Shown: positions 34,123 to 42,038 of the stretch, one piece after another
Position numbering within the stretch: position 1 is the first letter of the stretch
How the letters are laid out: each line of letters begins with the position of its first letter
NCBI GenBank assembly: GCA_934541115.1
Contig: CAKTDF010000012.1
Coordinates: 5,243-69,242, forward strand
Direction of reading: 5' to 3'
DNA: 64,000 bases
Source: an uncultured Eubacteriales bacterium
GTDB lineage: Bacteria; Bacillota; Clostridia; Oscillospirales; Acutalibacteraceae
The notes under the pieces: model-generated
The model's input: only the letters and a program-made list of their open reading frames with translations
The model's database searches: none
Told to the model about the DNA's origin: nothing
Translations under genes and position numbers: made by a program

Positions 34123-34831
34123 TGCTTTCACCCTCCTTTCCGGAAAATGCGGTGAAAAACGAACTCTCCGTATATTCCTCCGTAGTTCCGAAAAAGCAGC
34201 CGGAATGCGTTATTTGAAGAATATGGCTTGAATATTTCAGTGCGGCGTCAAAATCATGAGAGATCATTATTACGGTTACTCCGTTTTCTTTGTTTAAAGA
34301 GCTTATGAGTGAGTACATATTTTTTGTCACAAGCGGGTCAAGACCTGCCGTGGGCTCATCGAGCAAAATGAGCTTATCGGCAGCGCAAAGCGCCCGTGCC
34401 AACAAAACGCGCTGCTGCTGACCGCCGGAGAGCTTTTTATAGCTTTTGTTTTTGATATCTTCAATTTCAAGCCTTTTCAGCCACAAAGCTGCCTGTTCCT
34501 TTTCTTTCCTGCCGTAAAACGGGCGAAGTCCGCATTTTGAAACAAAGCCGGAAAGAACAATTTCAAAAACCGTTGCCGGAAAGCCCTTTTGAACCTCCGT
34601 CTGCTGAGGCAGATAGCCTATTTTGTTCTTTATGATTGATTTTTCAAGCTCCAGCTTTCCGGATACCGGAGATTTGAGAGAGAGGAGCGTTTTCATAAGA
34701 GTGCTTTTTCCTGCTCCGTTTTCTCCGAGAATGCAAAGGTAGTTGCCGCTGTCAACAGTAAAGTTAATATTTTCGGCAACGCTTTTTCCCTCATAACCCA
34801 CGCTTAGGTTTTCCGCTGTTATAAGACGCAT
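34115..34831 (-). CDS. znuC: zinc/manganese ABC transporter ATP-binding protein
   Basis: 238 residues. Walker A GENGAGKST near residue 36, Q-loop GYLPQQTEVQ near 72, signature KLSGGQQQRVLLARAL near 132, Walker B LILLDEPTAGLDPL near 153, and the switch histidine in MISHDF near 188. It powers metal import with the downstream permease. Its start overlaps the znuA stop (TGATG), so the genes are translated together. Usual length for the family. Confidence 0.95.
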   Translation of the reverse strand: MRLITAENLSVGYEGKSVAENINFTVDSGNYLCILGENGAGKSTLMKTLLSLKSPVSGKLELEKSIIKNKIGYLPQQTEVQKGFPATVFEIVLSGFVSKCGLRPFYGRKEKEQAALWLKRLEIEDIKNKSYKKLSGGQQQRVLLARALCAADKLILLDEPTAGLDPLVTKNMYSLISSLNKENGVTVIMISHDFDAALKYSSHILQITHSGCFFGTTEEYTESSFFTAFSGKEGESNA

Positions 34832-35820
34832 CAGCCAAGCACCTCCCCCAAAACCGCAAGGTTCTCCTCCATAATCGAAAGATAGGTCGCACCGTTGCTT
34901 ATGTCGTCTTCGCTGACGCTTTGGCAGGAATTGAGCGTTTTTATCTCCGCACCGCTCTGCGACGCAACGGTTTCTGCAACCGCACCGTCTGAGCCGTCAA
35001 TTTTGAGAACATACTTCAATCCGTTTTCTTTTACCTTTTGAGCAAGAAATGCAATTGTCTCAAAGCTTGCCTGCGTTTCTGCCGAACAACCGGCAAAGGC
35101 TGCAAAGCATTTTATTGAATAATCATCGGCAAGATATCTGAACGGAAAACGGTCTGCAAAAACAAGAACCTTGTTCTTCGCTTTTTCAGCCGTCTGCGCA
35201 TACCTTGCCTCAAGGTCGGAAAGCTTTTCAAGATACGCTGAGGCATTCTTTTTGTATTGCGCGGCATTTGCAGCGTCAAGAGAAGAAAGCTTGCTTTCAA
35301 TTGCCGCGACGATCAATTTGGCATTTTTGAGCGAAGTCCAAACATGTTCGTCAAGTTCTTTTTCGTGTTCTTCGTCCCCGTCGTGCCCGTGCTCCTCTTC
35401 GGCGCCCTCAATCTCCTCTTCTTCCTTTGCCTCAACCGTGTCTATGAGAGAAAGAGTCTGCAAAGCGTTCTCAGAGAGAGTTTCAAGCACATCGTCTGCC
35501 CATTCGTCAGATTCACCGCCGATGTCAATGAACAAATCACAATTTCTTATTTTAAGAATGTCATCGGCGCTTGGTTTGTAATTATGCAGGTCAACCCTGC
35601 TTTTTAAAAGCAGTTGAATGTCAATCATATCCCCGGAAATTTCACGGCAAAAGTCATACTGCGGAAAAATTGAACAGACAACAGAAAGTCTTTTTTCGCC
35701 GCTTGCCGCATCGGTCGTTGTCGGATTTCCGTTATTTTCAAATGCTTTTTGACCCGAGCAGGCGCAAAAAAGAGTGAAAACAAGAACCGATAAAAGTATA
35801 ATTGATATTGCTTTTTTCAT
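34831..35820 (-). CDS. znuA: zinc/manganese ABC transporter substrate-binding lipoprotein
   Basis: 329 residues. Lipoprotein signal ending LFCACSGQ. TroA/ZnuA fold: SIFPQYDFCREISGD near residue 52, the first metal histidine in VDLHNYKPSADDIL near 76, an acidic His-rich loop EEEHGHDGDEEHEKELDEHV near residue 145 ending in the second ligand (DEHVW), and KVLVFADRFPFRYLADDY near 217 with a further ligand region. His-rich loops are typical of zinc-specific members. Captures zinc outside the membrane and delivers it to the permease. It follows, after 229 bases of hairpin-rich sequence, a small Cys/His membrane protein transcribed from the same strand. Confidence 0.93.
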   Translation of the reverse strand: MKKAISIILLSVLVFTLFCACSGQKAFENNGNPTTTDAASGEKRLSVVCSIFPQYDFCREISGDMIDIQLLLKSRVDLHNYKPSADDILKIRNCDLFIDIGGESDEWADDVLETLSENALQTLSLIDTVEAKEEEEIEGAEEEHGHDGDEEHEKELDEHVWTSLKNAKLIVAAIESKLSSLDAANAAQYKKNASAYLEKLSDLEARYAQTAEKAKNKVLVFADRFPFRYLADDYSIKCFAAFAGCSAETQASFETIAFLAQKVKENGLKYVLKIDGSDGAVAETVASQSGAEIKTLNSCQSVSEDDISNGATYLSIMEENLAVLGEVLG

Positions 35821-36049
35821 ATATCATGCTCCTTTATTCTAAAATATAAAAATACAAGATATAAATAAAGCAAGCTCTTTTGTGCCGAAAAATGCACACC
35901 AAAACCTCTGCAAAGAACAGACCCGTCCAATGCAGCGGCTCAAAAAGCTTGCTCAATGGTCGGCAAAATCTCTTGGGCGCAAAAATATACCCAAGGCAGC
36001 CGCCTGCCGACTGACAAGCGGCTACCAAGCTTTCGCCAACCGATATTAT

Positions 36050-36358
36050 TCACCCGGTAATTTTAATTTTAAGAGTTACAGGAGTCTCATTTATCTGCTT
36101 TACGGGTATACTTTTTGAAAAAGGCAAAAATCGCCTTGCCTGAAGAAGAATCAGCAGACCGAAGGCAAATGCCACCATACCGACAGTGCGGAAAAGATTC
36201 TGCGCAAAGTTCACAATCGCGCAGGCTGCACAGCCTGCCTGCGGGCAGAGATGCTTTGCACCGTGTTCCGGAAAAGCGGAAAGAGCAAAAACAAGCGCAA
36301 AAGAAGAAATGAGCGAAAAAACAAGAACCAGTGCAACAACCTGTTTGAGCTTTTTCAT
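36050..36358 (-). CDS. small membrane protein with HxC...CxxC motif at the head of the zinc operon
   Basis: 102 residues, two membrane helices (residues about 8-28 and 60-78). Between them lies an extracytoplasmic loop HGAKHLCPQAGCAACAI with two histidines and three cysteines (H..KHxC...GCxxC). I recall similar short proteins with an HDCxGxxCxxC loop encoded next to zinc ABC transporters and Zur-type regulators in Firmicutes. A metal-binding or metal-sensing accessory role in the membrane is likely but not proven. It is transcribed from the consensus promoter at 36418-36446 and is probably the first gene of the zinc operon. Confidence 0.75.
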   Translation of the reverse strand: MKKLKQVVALVLVFSLISSFALVFALSAFPEHGAKHLCPQAGCAACAIVNFAQNLFRTVGMVAFAFGLLILLQARRFLPFSKSIPVKQINETPVTLKIKITG

Positions 36359-36386
36359 TCCTTTGTCACCTGCCTTTTATTCCTTA

Positions 36387-36446
36387 TTAATCTGAGAAAA
36401 CTTCTTCAGCTTAACCGAGTATAACACACAAGTTATGCCGTGTCAA
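36387..36446 (-). promoter_or_regulatory. promoter and candidate operator of the zinc operon
   Basis: On the minus strand TTGACA (36441-36446), 17 bases, TATACT (36418-36423). Just downstream, over the expected transcription start, is an inverted repeat with half-sites TTAAGCTGA and TCAGATTAA (36414-36406 and 36395-36387), placed as a repressor site would be. It does not match the B. subtilis Zur box exactly. Confidence 0.6.
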
Positions 36447-36461
36447 ACGAAAGTTATTTTC

Positions 36462-39400
36462 TTAATTCTCATCTGTTTTGGATTCCGTACCTTGCTTTCC
36501 GGCGTTTTTTGCCGATTCAAGAATTTTCAGAACCTCGTCAAGCGTCTGTGTTGCCGTGTGTCCGGCAAGCTTGACGGAGAGATAGGGCTTTGTTTTTGCT
36601 GCGCTTATCATCACTCTGCCGCGCATGAGCTTTGAAAGCATTGCAAGCGAAAGCGGTTCAAGCTTTTGAATAAAGACAAGCAGAACCGTGCCGCGCTGAG
36701 AAATTTCATAGATGCCCAAAGAAATACAACGGTTTCTAATGAGCGCAATATCTATGAGACCGAGTACGGTTTTCGGCGGTTCGCCAAATCGGTCGATAAG
36801 CTCGTCAATAACGTCTTCTGCGTCAGTCTTTGATTTAACGCAGGCAATGCGCTTATACATAAACAGTCTGTTCTTGACCGAGTCAATATAGCTTTCCGGA
36901 ATGTGAGCGTCAACGGCAATGTCGATGAGACATTCCGCGTCCTCCTGCGGCAGACCGTTTTCATCGCCGCTTTTGCGGTTTTCAACAGCCTCTGAAAGCA
37001 GTTTCAAATACATATCATAGCCCACAGCCTCCATGTGTCCGTGTTGCTCTGCACCGAGAACATTACCCGCACCGCGGATTTCAAGGTCGCGCATTGCGAT
37101 TCTGAAACCGGAACCGAACTCAGTGTATTCTCTGATTGCGGAAAGCCTGCGTTCAGCCTCAGGAGAAAGCTGCCTTTTGGGGTCATATGTGAGGTACGCA
37201 AAGGCACGCCTTGCACTTCGTCCCACTCTTCCGCGAATTTGGTGCAGCTGCGCAAGACCGAGACGGTCTGCGTTTTCGATTATGAGCGTGTTTGCATTCG
37301 GAACATCAACGCCGGTTTCAATAATCGTTGTGCAAACAAGAACGTCGATCTCGCCCTCAAGCAGCCGGCGCCAAACTTCGCTCAACTCCTCCTCGCTCAT
37401 TTTTCCGTGACCTATGCCTATTCTCGCCTGAGGCAGACGTTCTTTGAGCTTGCCCGCCGTTTTTTCAATCGTTTCTGTCCTGTTATGCAGGTAGTACACC
37501 TGACCGCCGCGGCGCAGCTCGCGTTCTATCGCCTCGCAAAGAACGTCCATATCCTGCGGCACAACATATGTCTGAACAGGGTGGCGATCAAGCGGCGGCA
37601 TTTCAAGCACAGACATATCGCGTATGCCGGTCATCGCCATGTTGAGTGTGCGCGGAATCGGCGTTGCAGAAAGCGTCAGCACGTCAACGTTCGGAAATTT
37701 TTCTTTCAGCTTTTCTTTTTGTGCAACACCGAACCTTTGCTCCTCGTCAACAATGAGCAGTCCGAGATCCTTGAACTCAACTCCGCGCGCAATGATTGAG
37801 TGTGTGCCAACAACAAGATCTATCGCTCCGCTTTTGAGTCCTTTTTTTATTTTTGTGCGCTCAGAGACGGTTCTGAAACGCGAAAGCATTTCTATTTCAA
37901 GAGGAAAACCGTCAAAACGTTTTTTTATTGTTTGATAGTGCTGAAAAGCGAGAATAGTTGTAGGGACAAGCACGGCGCACTGCTTTCCGTCCGCCACACA
38001 CTTGAATGCAGCGCGCAAAGCAACCTCCGTTTTGCCGAATCCCACATCGCCGCAAAGCAATCTGTCCATGGGCGAGTGCTTTTCCATGTCCCTTTTGATC
38101 TCGTCAATAGCAATGAGCTGGTCGTCCGTCTCGTCAAACTCAAACCTGCGCTCAAAATCATTCTGCATATCAATATCCGGAGAAAAAGCAAAACCGTTGG
38201 CAGAAAGCCTCTTTGCATAAAGCTCCGTGAGCTTTTTTGCCATGTCGCCGACAGCGGCGCGAACCCTTAACTTTGTTTTTTTCCATTCGTCCGAACCAAG
38301 ACGGTTGAGCTTGACGACACGGTCGGTATCCTTCGGTGAAATATATTTTGAAACGAGGTCAAGCTGGGTTACGGGAACATAGAGAACATCGTTGCCTCGG
38401 TAGTTGATTTTAATAAAGTCCTTTGTTGCAGACTCAACCTTCATGCTTTTGATTCCGTCAAAAATGCCGATTCCGTGAACGGCATGAACAACATAATCCC
38501 CGCGGGAAAGCTCTTCAAGGCTGGCAATACCCTTTCCGCCGGAAAAGCGTTTTTTGATTCTCCGCTTTGAAGCAGTGGCTTTTCTTGAAAGCGAAAACAG
38601 CTCAAAGCCGGCATTCGGATATCCAAAGCCGGAACCGACGGAACCGGCAACAACGCTGACAGAGCCGGACGGAAACTCAGCCGGAATCACGGGATAATAA
38701 TGAGCGGAAACTCCCTCGGTTTCAAGGTCAAAAGCAAGCTCTTTTGAGTTCTTCTCCGTTCCTGCGGCAATAACACAGGTAAAGCCGCGTTTGAGATACG
38801 GTTCAAGATCTTCAAGCAGATATGACAGCGTTCCGTCCCAGCCTGAAGCCACAGCGGCATTGACGCTGACAAGTCCCCTGACGGGCACGTCAAAGCTGCC
38901 CCTTGCAAGGTTATCGGCAAAAATCGCTCCGCGTTTTTCATAAAGCGAAAACAGCTCTGCAACCGTGAGGGTAAAGCGGTCAAGACCCTTTGTGAGAAAT
39001 CCGTCTTCAACCATCGCCCTGATGTCCTCATGCAAAAGCTTCAGCGAAGACTCCGCTTTTTGCTTCACACCGGAGCTTTCACACACAAAGAGCAGGTTGT
39101 TTTTTGTGTAATCAAAAACCGTCTCGGGTGTTTGATAGGCAAGCGGAAGATATCTGTCAAGGCAGGAGAGGCGTATTCCGTTTTCAAGGCGCGAGATATC
39201 CTGAGAGACCGTTTCGCGTATTTTTGCCGCTCCGCGCCCCTTTATGCGAGAAGAAAAGTCTTTGAGCTTTTCAATGAGCACATCGTCATTTTCAAAAAGC
39301 ACCTCGCCTGCCGGGGTAATCAGTACCTCGTCAAGCACCTCGGTTCTGCGCTGAGTTTCTGCGTCAAAGGCAGTCAGGCTGTCAACCGTGTCTCCCCAAA

Positions 39401-39980
39401 ACTCGGTTCTGACCGGGTCGCTCCTGTCCGGCGGAAAGAAGTCAACGATCCCGCCGCGCAGTGAAAACTGACCAACACCGTCAACCTGCTCCGACCGGAC
39501 GTAGCCGGCGAGCGTCAGCGCCAAAACAAGCTTTTCCTCCTCAACATCTTCACCGGGAACAAGGTGTGCGCTGCGCCTTTGCAGTTCCTTTGCGGGAATG
39601 GTGAGCTGCATTGCCGCCTGAACGCTGCAAACGATATATCTATAATCGACGGCAAGAATTTTTGAAAGCACACCTATTCTCTGCTGCTCATACTCCTTTG
39701 ATGAGCTGTCTGACGAACGAAAATTGAAATCTCTGACAGGAAAATACAGCGCACCGGAGGAAAAAACATTCAAATCCTCACAAAGCTTGACGGCGCTCGG
39801 CTCATCTGCACAAAGAACAAGCGCCTTTTTTCCCTCGTCCTCACAGAGTGCAGAGATGTAATGCGCCTTGCAGACCGCCGGCAGACCGATAAGCCCCAAC
39901 GGCAGCTCTCTGCGATCTATACTCCCCTTTGCGGAAAGATATTCATCACTTTTTTGAAGAACCTTTGAAAAGCCGCTCAT
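36462..39980 (-). CDS. mfd: transcription-repair coupling factor Mfd
   Basis: 1172 residues, full length. Order: UvrB-like domains 1a/2/1b (FSLRGGIVDFFPPDRSDPVR near residue 167), CarD-like RNA polymerase interaction domain (DYVVHAVHGIGIFDGIKSM near 495), then a RecG-like SF2 motor with Walker A CGDVGFGKTEVALRAAF near 640, VDEEQRFGV near 742, SATPIPRTL near 770, and TTIIETGVDVPNANTLI near 905. The C-terminal TRCF domain follows (near 1020-1120). It removes stalled RNA polymerase at DNA lesions and recruits UvrA. Monocistronic, preceded by hairpin-rich sequence. Ordinary. Confidence 0.98.
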   Translation of the reverse strand: MSGFSKVLQKSDEYLSAKGSIDRRELPLGLIGLPAVCKAHYISALCEDEGKKALVLCADEPSAVKLCEDLNVFSSGALYFPVRDFNFRSSDSSSKEYEQQRIGVLSKILAVDYRYIVCSVQAAMQLTIPAKELQRRSAHLVPGEDVEEEKLVLALTLAGYVRSEQVDGVGQFSLRGGIVDFFPPDRSDPVRTEFWGDTVDSLTAFDAETQRRTEVLDEVLITPAGEVLFENDDVLIEKLKDFSSRIKGRGAAKIRETVSQDISRLENGIRLSCLDRYLPLAYQTPETVFDYTKNNLLFVCESSGVKQKAESSLKLLHEDIRAMVEDGFLTKGLDRFTLTVAELFSLYEKRGAIFADNLARGSFDVPVRGLVSVNAAVASGWDGTLSYLLEDLEPYLKRGFTCVIAAGTEKNSKELAFDLETEGVSAHYYPVIPAEFPSGSVSVVAGSVGSGFGYPNAGFELFSLSRKATASKRRIKKRFSGGKGIASLEELSRGDYVVHAVHGIGIFDGIKSMKVESATKDFIKINYRGNDVLYVPVTQLDLVSKYISPKDTDRVVKLNRLGSDEWKKTKLRVRAAVGDMAKKLTELYAKRLSANGFAFSPDIDMQNDFERRFEFDETDDQLIAIDEIKRDMEKHSPMDRLLCGDVGFGKTEVALRAAFKCVADGKQCAVLVPTTILAFQHYQTIKKRFDGFPLEIEMLSRFRTVSERTKIKKGLKSGAIDLVVGTHSIIARGVEFKDLGLLIVDEEQRFGVAQKEKLKEKFPNVDVLTLSATPIPRTLNMAMTGIRDMSVLEMPPLDRHPVQTYVVPQDMDVLCEAIERELRRGGQVYYLHNRTETIEKTAGKLKERLPQARIGIGHGKMSEEELSEVWRRLLEGEIDVLVCTTIIETGVDVPNANTLIIENADRLGLAQLHQIRGRVGRSARRAFAYLTYDPKRQLSPEAERRLSAIREYTEFGSGFRIAMRDLEIRGAGNVLGAEQHGHMEAVGYDMYLKLLSEAVENRKSGDENGLPQEDAECLIDIAVDAHIPESYIDSVKNRLFMYKRIACVKSKTDAEDVIDELIDRFGEPPKTVLGLIDIALIRNRCISLGIYEISQRGTVLLVFIQKLEPLSLAMLSKLMRGRVMISAAKTKPYLSVKLAGHTATQTLDEVLKILESAKNAGKQGTESKTDEN

Positions 39981-39984
39981 AAAA

Positions 39985-40260
39985 AAATCATAGCCTTTCC
40001 GGCTACAAAGAATGATAAAAAGTCACGTTATAGCCTTGCTGTAGCCAAACAAGGCGTGATGGCAATTTTGCCCTGCTCAAAATTTATAAAATTAAAAATT
40101 TGAGGGGCATGTAATTATTGATGCGATAACGCCCAAAAAGCGCAAAACAGCCTGCATGATCCTTAATCAGCCACCAAATACTTGAACTTTCAATTGCTCA
40201 GTGGTTACTGAAAAGACAGCGGCGTTTTTGCGCGGCGCCAATTGTGGTTTTATACCTAAA
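39985..40260. other. hairpin-dense intergenic region, candidate structured RNA
   Basis: No gene is found between mfd and the small-protein operon. The stretch holds several consecutive inverted repeats: GCCTTG/CAAGGC (40033-40055), GGCAA/TTGCC (40061-40072), CTCAAAATTT/AAATTTGAG with flanking G-C pairs (40071-40107), and GCGCAAAAC/GTTTTTGCGC enclosing 75 bases (40140-40233). The strand is undecided, and no known riboswitch consensus was recognised. Confidence 0.35.
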
Positions 40261-40273
40261 CAGGTTATAGCTG

Positions 40274-40302
40274 AAAAAGCCCCGAGCCTTTCGGCACGGG
40301 GC
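40274..40302 (-). terminator. terminator of the small-protein pair
   Basis: GCCCCGAGCC and GGCACGGGGC pair around CTTT-type loop sequence. On the minus strand the stem is followed by TTTTTC, 25 bases after the stop of the gene at 40327. Confidence 0.88.
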
Positions 40303-40326
40303 ACATTCGTGCAAAATTAGGAGGGA

Positions 40327-40446
40327 TCAGTCAATCCAACCGTCCTTATCGATCTTTCCGAATCTGTTGAGGATACTCTCAACAAAGCTGAGGAAAGCCT
40401 GGAAAATACCTCTGAGGGTCTCATATGCTTTCATAGCAGCATTCAT
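40327..40446 (-). CDS. 39-residue amphipathic small protein, unknown function
   Basis: Translation starts MNAAMKAYETLRGIFQAFLS, continues FVESILNRFGKIDKDGWID. An ideal ribosome binding site (GAAAGGAGA, 9 bases before ATG) and a terminator directly downstream support a real gene. Nearly the whole chain can form one amphipathic helix with the hydrophobic face I/F/F/L/F/V/I/L and an acidic end. The SFVESILNR segment closely resembles SFVVSILNR near the start of the secreted protein at 56435. No signal peptide. Second gene of a two-gene transcript with 40471 (24-base gap). Membrane-active or protein-docking peptide is the best guess. Confidence 0.8.
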   Translation of the reverse strand: MNAAMKAYETLRGIFQAFLSFVESILNRFGKIDKDGWID

Positions 40447-40470
40447 AGTTCCGTTCTCCTTTCAAGCCTT

Positions 40471-40632
40471 TTAAGCCTTGTCTTCTTCTTTGTCGCCCCA
40501 AATCGTGTCATAGAACTTGGTGTAGCCGTACGGATCATCTTCAGCACCGACAACATAAGCTACCCAACCCATAACGCGGTCAAAGAAACGGACAACATCT
40601 TTGCATACGTCAGTGAAAGTATTCCAGTTCAT
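40471..40632 (-). CDS. 53-residue aromatic-rich small protein, unknown function
   Basis: Start at the ATG at 40632, set by CGAAAGGAG seven bases upstream; a longer frame upstream crosses the promoter and is not coding. Sequence begins MNWNTFTDVCKDVVRFFDRV and contains MGWVAYVVGAEDDPYGYTKF, ending in an acidic/lysine tail (GDKEEDKA). N-terminal half amphipathic helix with W, F, V on one face, C-terminal half polar with aromatic residues. One cysteine (residue 10). First gene of the pair transcribed from the near-consensus promoter at 40709-40737. Not recognised; it belongs by style to the group at 50662 and 51086. Confidence 0.8.
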   Translation of the reverse strand: MNWNTFTDVCKDVVRFFDRVMGWVAYVVGAEDDPYGYTKFYDTIWGDKEEDKA

Positions 40633-40708
40633 GCAAAAACTCCTTTCGATGATTATTGATATAAATTCAAAACCAAGGCGGACTTTCCCCACCTTTAAAC
40701 TTGATAAC

Positions 40709-40737
40709 ATTCTAAACCAAGTTTGCCAATTTGTCAA
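40709..40737 (-). promoter_or_regulatory. near-consensus sigma-A promoter of the small-protein pair
   Basis: Minus strand TTGACA (40732-40737), 17 bases, TAGAAT (40709-40714). The expected 70-base leader contains a hairpin AAGGTGG/CCGCCTT near its 5' end. The -35 context GTTGACAAATTG is identical to that of the promoter at 50848. The rest of 40738-40962 holds nothing I can identify. Confidence 0.85.
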
Positions 40738-40962
40738 CGCGATTATTAAAAAATTATTAAATTTGTGTATTGTGCATATTTGGCGGCAAAAAATTTAAAC
40801 ACTTTTACCTTGAAAAAACAGTCATTTTTTAAGATACGGCAGCCAAACTGCTCAAATGCGTTATTTTTGAGAAAAGGCTGAGATAAAACAGCGCCCGCCC
40901 TGACAGTCAAATTATTGCAAAACCTGTGATAACAAAAGTATCCGGCGTTTGATCAAAAATTA

Positions 40963-42000
40963 TTATACCTTGAACACAGTGAGACTTTTGAATTTTTCTC
41001 CCTTTTTGAAAGTGCACTGAGGAAATTCCGGTCTGTTCGGAGTGTCCGGATAATACTGGGTTTCAAGGCAGAAACCAAAGTTTTTGTCAAGACCTATGCC
41101 GTTTTTACCTATCTCGCCGTCCATAAAATTGCCGGTGTAAAGCTGAACGCCCGGGAGATCCGAAAGAACCTCAAGCTTTCTTCCGCTTTTTTCGTCCTTT
41201 GCCTTTGCAACGAGACGCAGCGTTCCGATTTCTCCGTTGACGCAGAAATTGTGGTCATAACCGCGGCACTGAATAAGCTGAGGATCGTCAGCGTCTATGT
41301 CTCTGCCGATTTTTTTGAACTCTCTGAAATCGAACGCAGTACCCTCAACGGGTCTGATTTCGCCGGTGGGAATACTGTTTTCGTCAGTTGGAGTGAAGAA
41401 ATCGCAGTTAAGCATAAGCTCGTGGTCAAGAATATTACCGTTAGCTGTCGTTCCGAGATTGAAATAAGCATGGTTTGTCATGTTAATAACCGTCTCGCGG
41501 TCGGGAACGGCTTCATAATGAATTTCAAGCTCGTTGCGATCTGTCAGAACATAGGTAACCTTTACGTCAACCTCACCGGGAAAGCCCTGTTCACCGTCCG
41601 GGCTGTGATATGAAAACTCAACGGCGTCATCGTCAACTATGATCGCCTTCCAAAGTGCACTGCTGTATTCTCCGCCGCCATGCAGACAGGTGATTCCCTT
41701 TTCGTTTTTTGTGACGTTATACTCTTTTCCGGAAAGAGTGAACCTTCCACCGCTTATTCTGTTCGCATACTGACCGATAATTTCTCCGGTGTAGGTTCCG
41801 GAATTGATATGACCGAGAACATTGTCAAAGCCCACAATAATGTCTCCCATTACACCGTCGCGATCAGGACAGACAAAGGAATTAAGAGTCGCGCCGCGTG
41901 TGATGATTCCCGCCTGAACGCCGTTGTTGTTTTCAATTGTGTAAAGAAAAACCTCTCTGCCGTCAGGCATATTGTCATAATGTGTTTTAATAACGCTCAC
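40963..42000 (-). CDS. galM: aldose 1-epimerase (mutarotase)
   Basis: 345 residues. Interconverts alpha and beta anomers of galactose/glucose. NRISGGRFTLSGKEYNVTKN near residue 80 and ITCLHGGG near 100 are the substrate loop, the catalytic histidine is in NMTNHAYFNLG near 175, and the catalytic glutamate in GFCLETQYYPDTPN near 310. Full length, cytoplasmic, no signal peptide. Last gene of a minus-strand run beginning at 46760; the 38-base gap to the flavoprotein gene has a GGAGACA ribosome binding site. It pairs functionally with galE at 21640. Confidence 0.95.
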   Translation of the reverse strand: MSVIKTHYDNMPDGREVFLYTIENNNGVQAGIITRGATLNSFVCPDRDGVMGDIIVGFDNVLGHINSGTYTGEIIGQYANRISGGRFTLSGKEYNVTKNEKGITCLHGGGEYSSALWKAIIVDDDAVEFSYHSPDGEQGFPGEVDVKVTYVLTDRNELEIHYEAVPDRETVINMTNHAYFNLGTTANGNILDHELMLNCDFFTPTDENSIPTGEIRPVEGTAFDFREFKKIGRDIDADDPQLIQCRGYDHNFCVNGEIGTLRLVAKAKDEKSGRKLEVLSDLPGVQLYTGNFMDGEIGKNGIGLDKNFGFCLETQYYPDTPNRPEFPQCTFKKGEKFKSLTVFKV

Positions 42001-42038
42001 TGTTCTGTCTCCTTTATGTATATTTCAATAAATTTATT

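Noticed and set aside
40633..40737. Longer 88-codon version of the small protein starting at 40737
   Set aside because: It would begin on the -35 element of the promoter; the ATG at 40632 has an ideal ribosome binding site.
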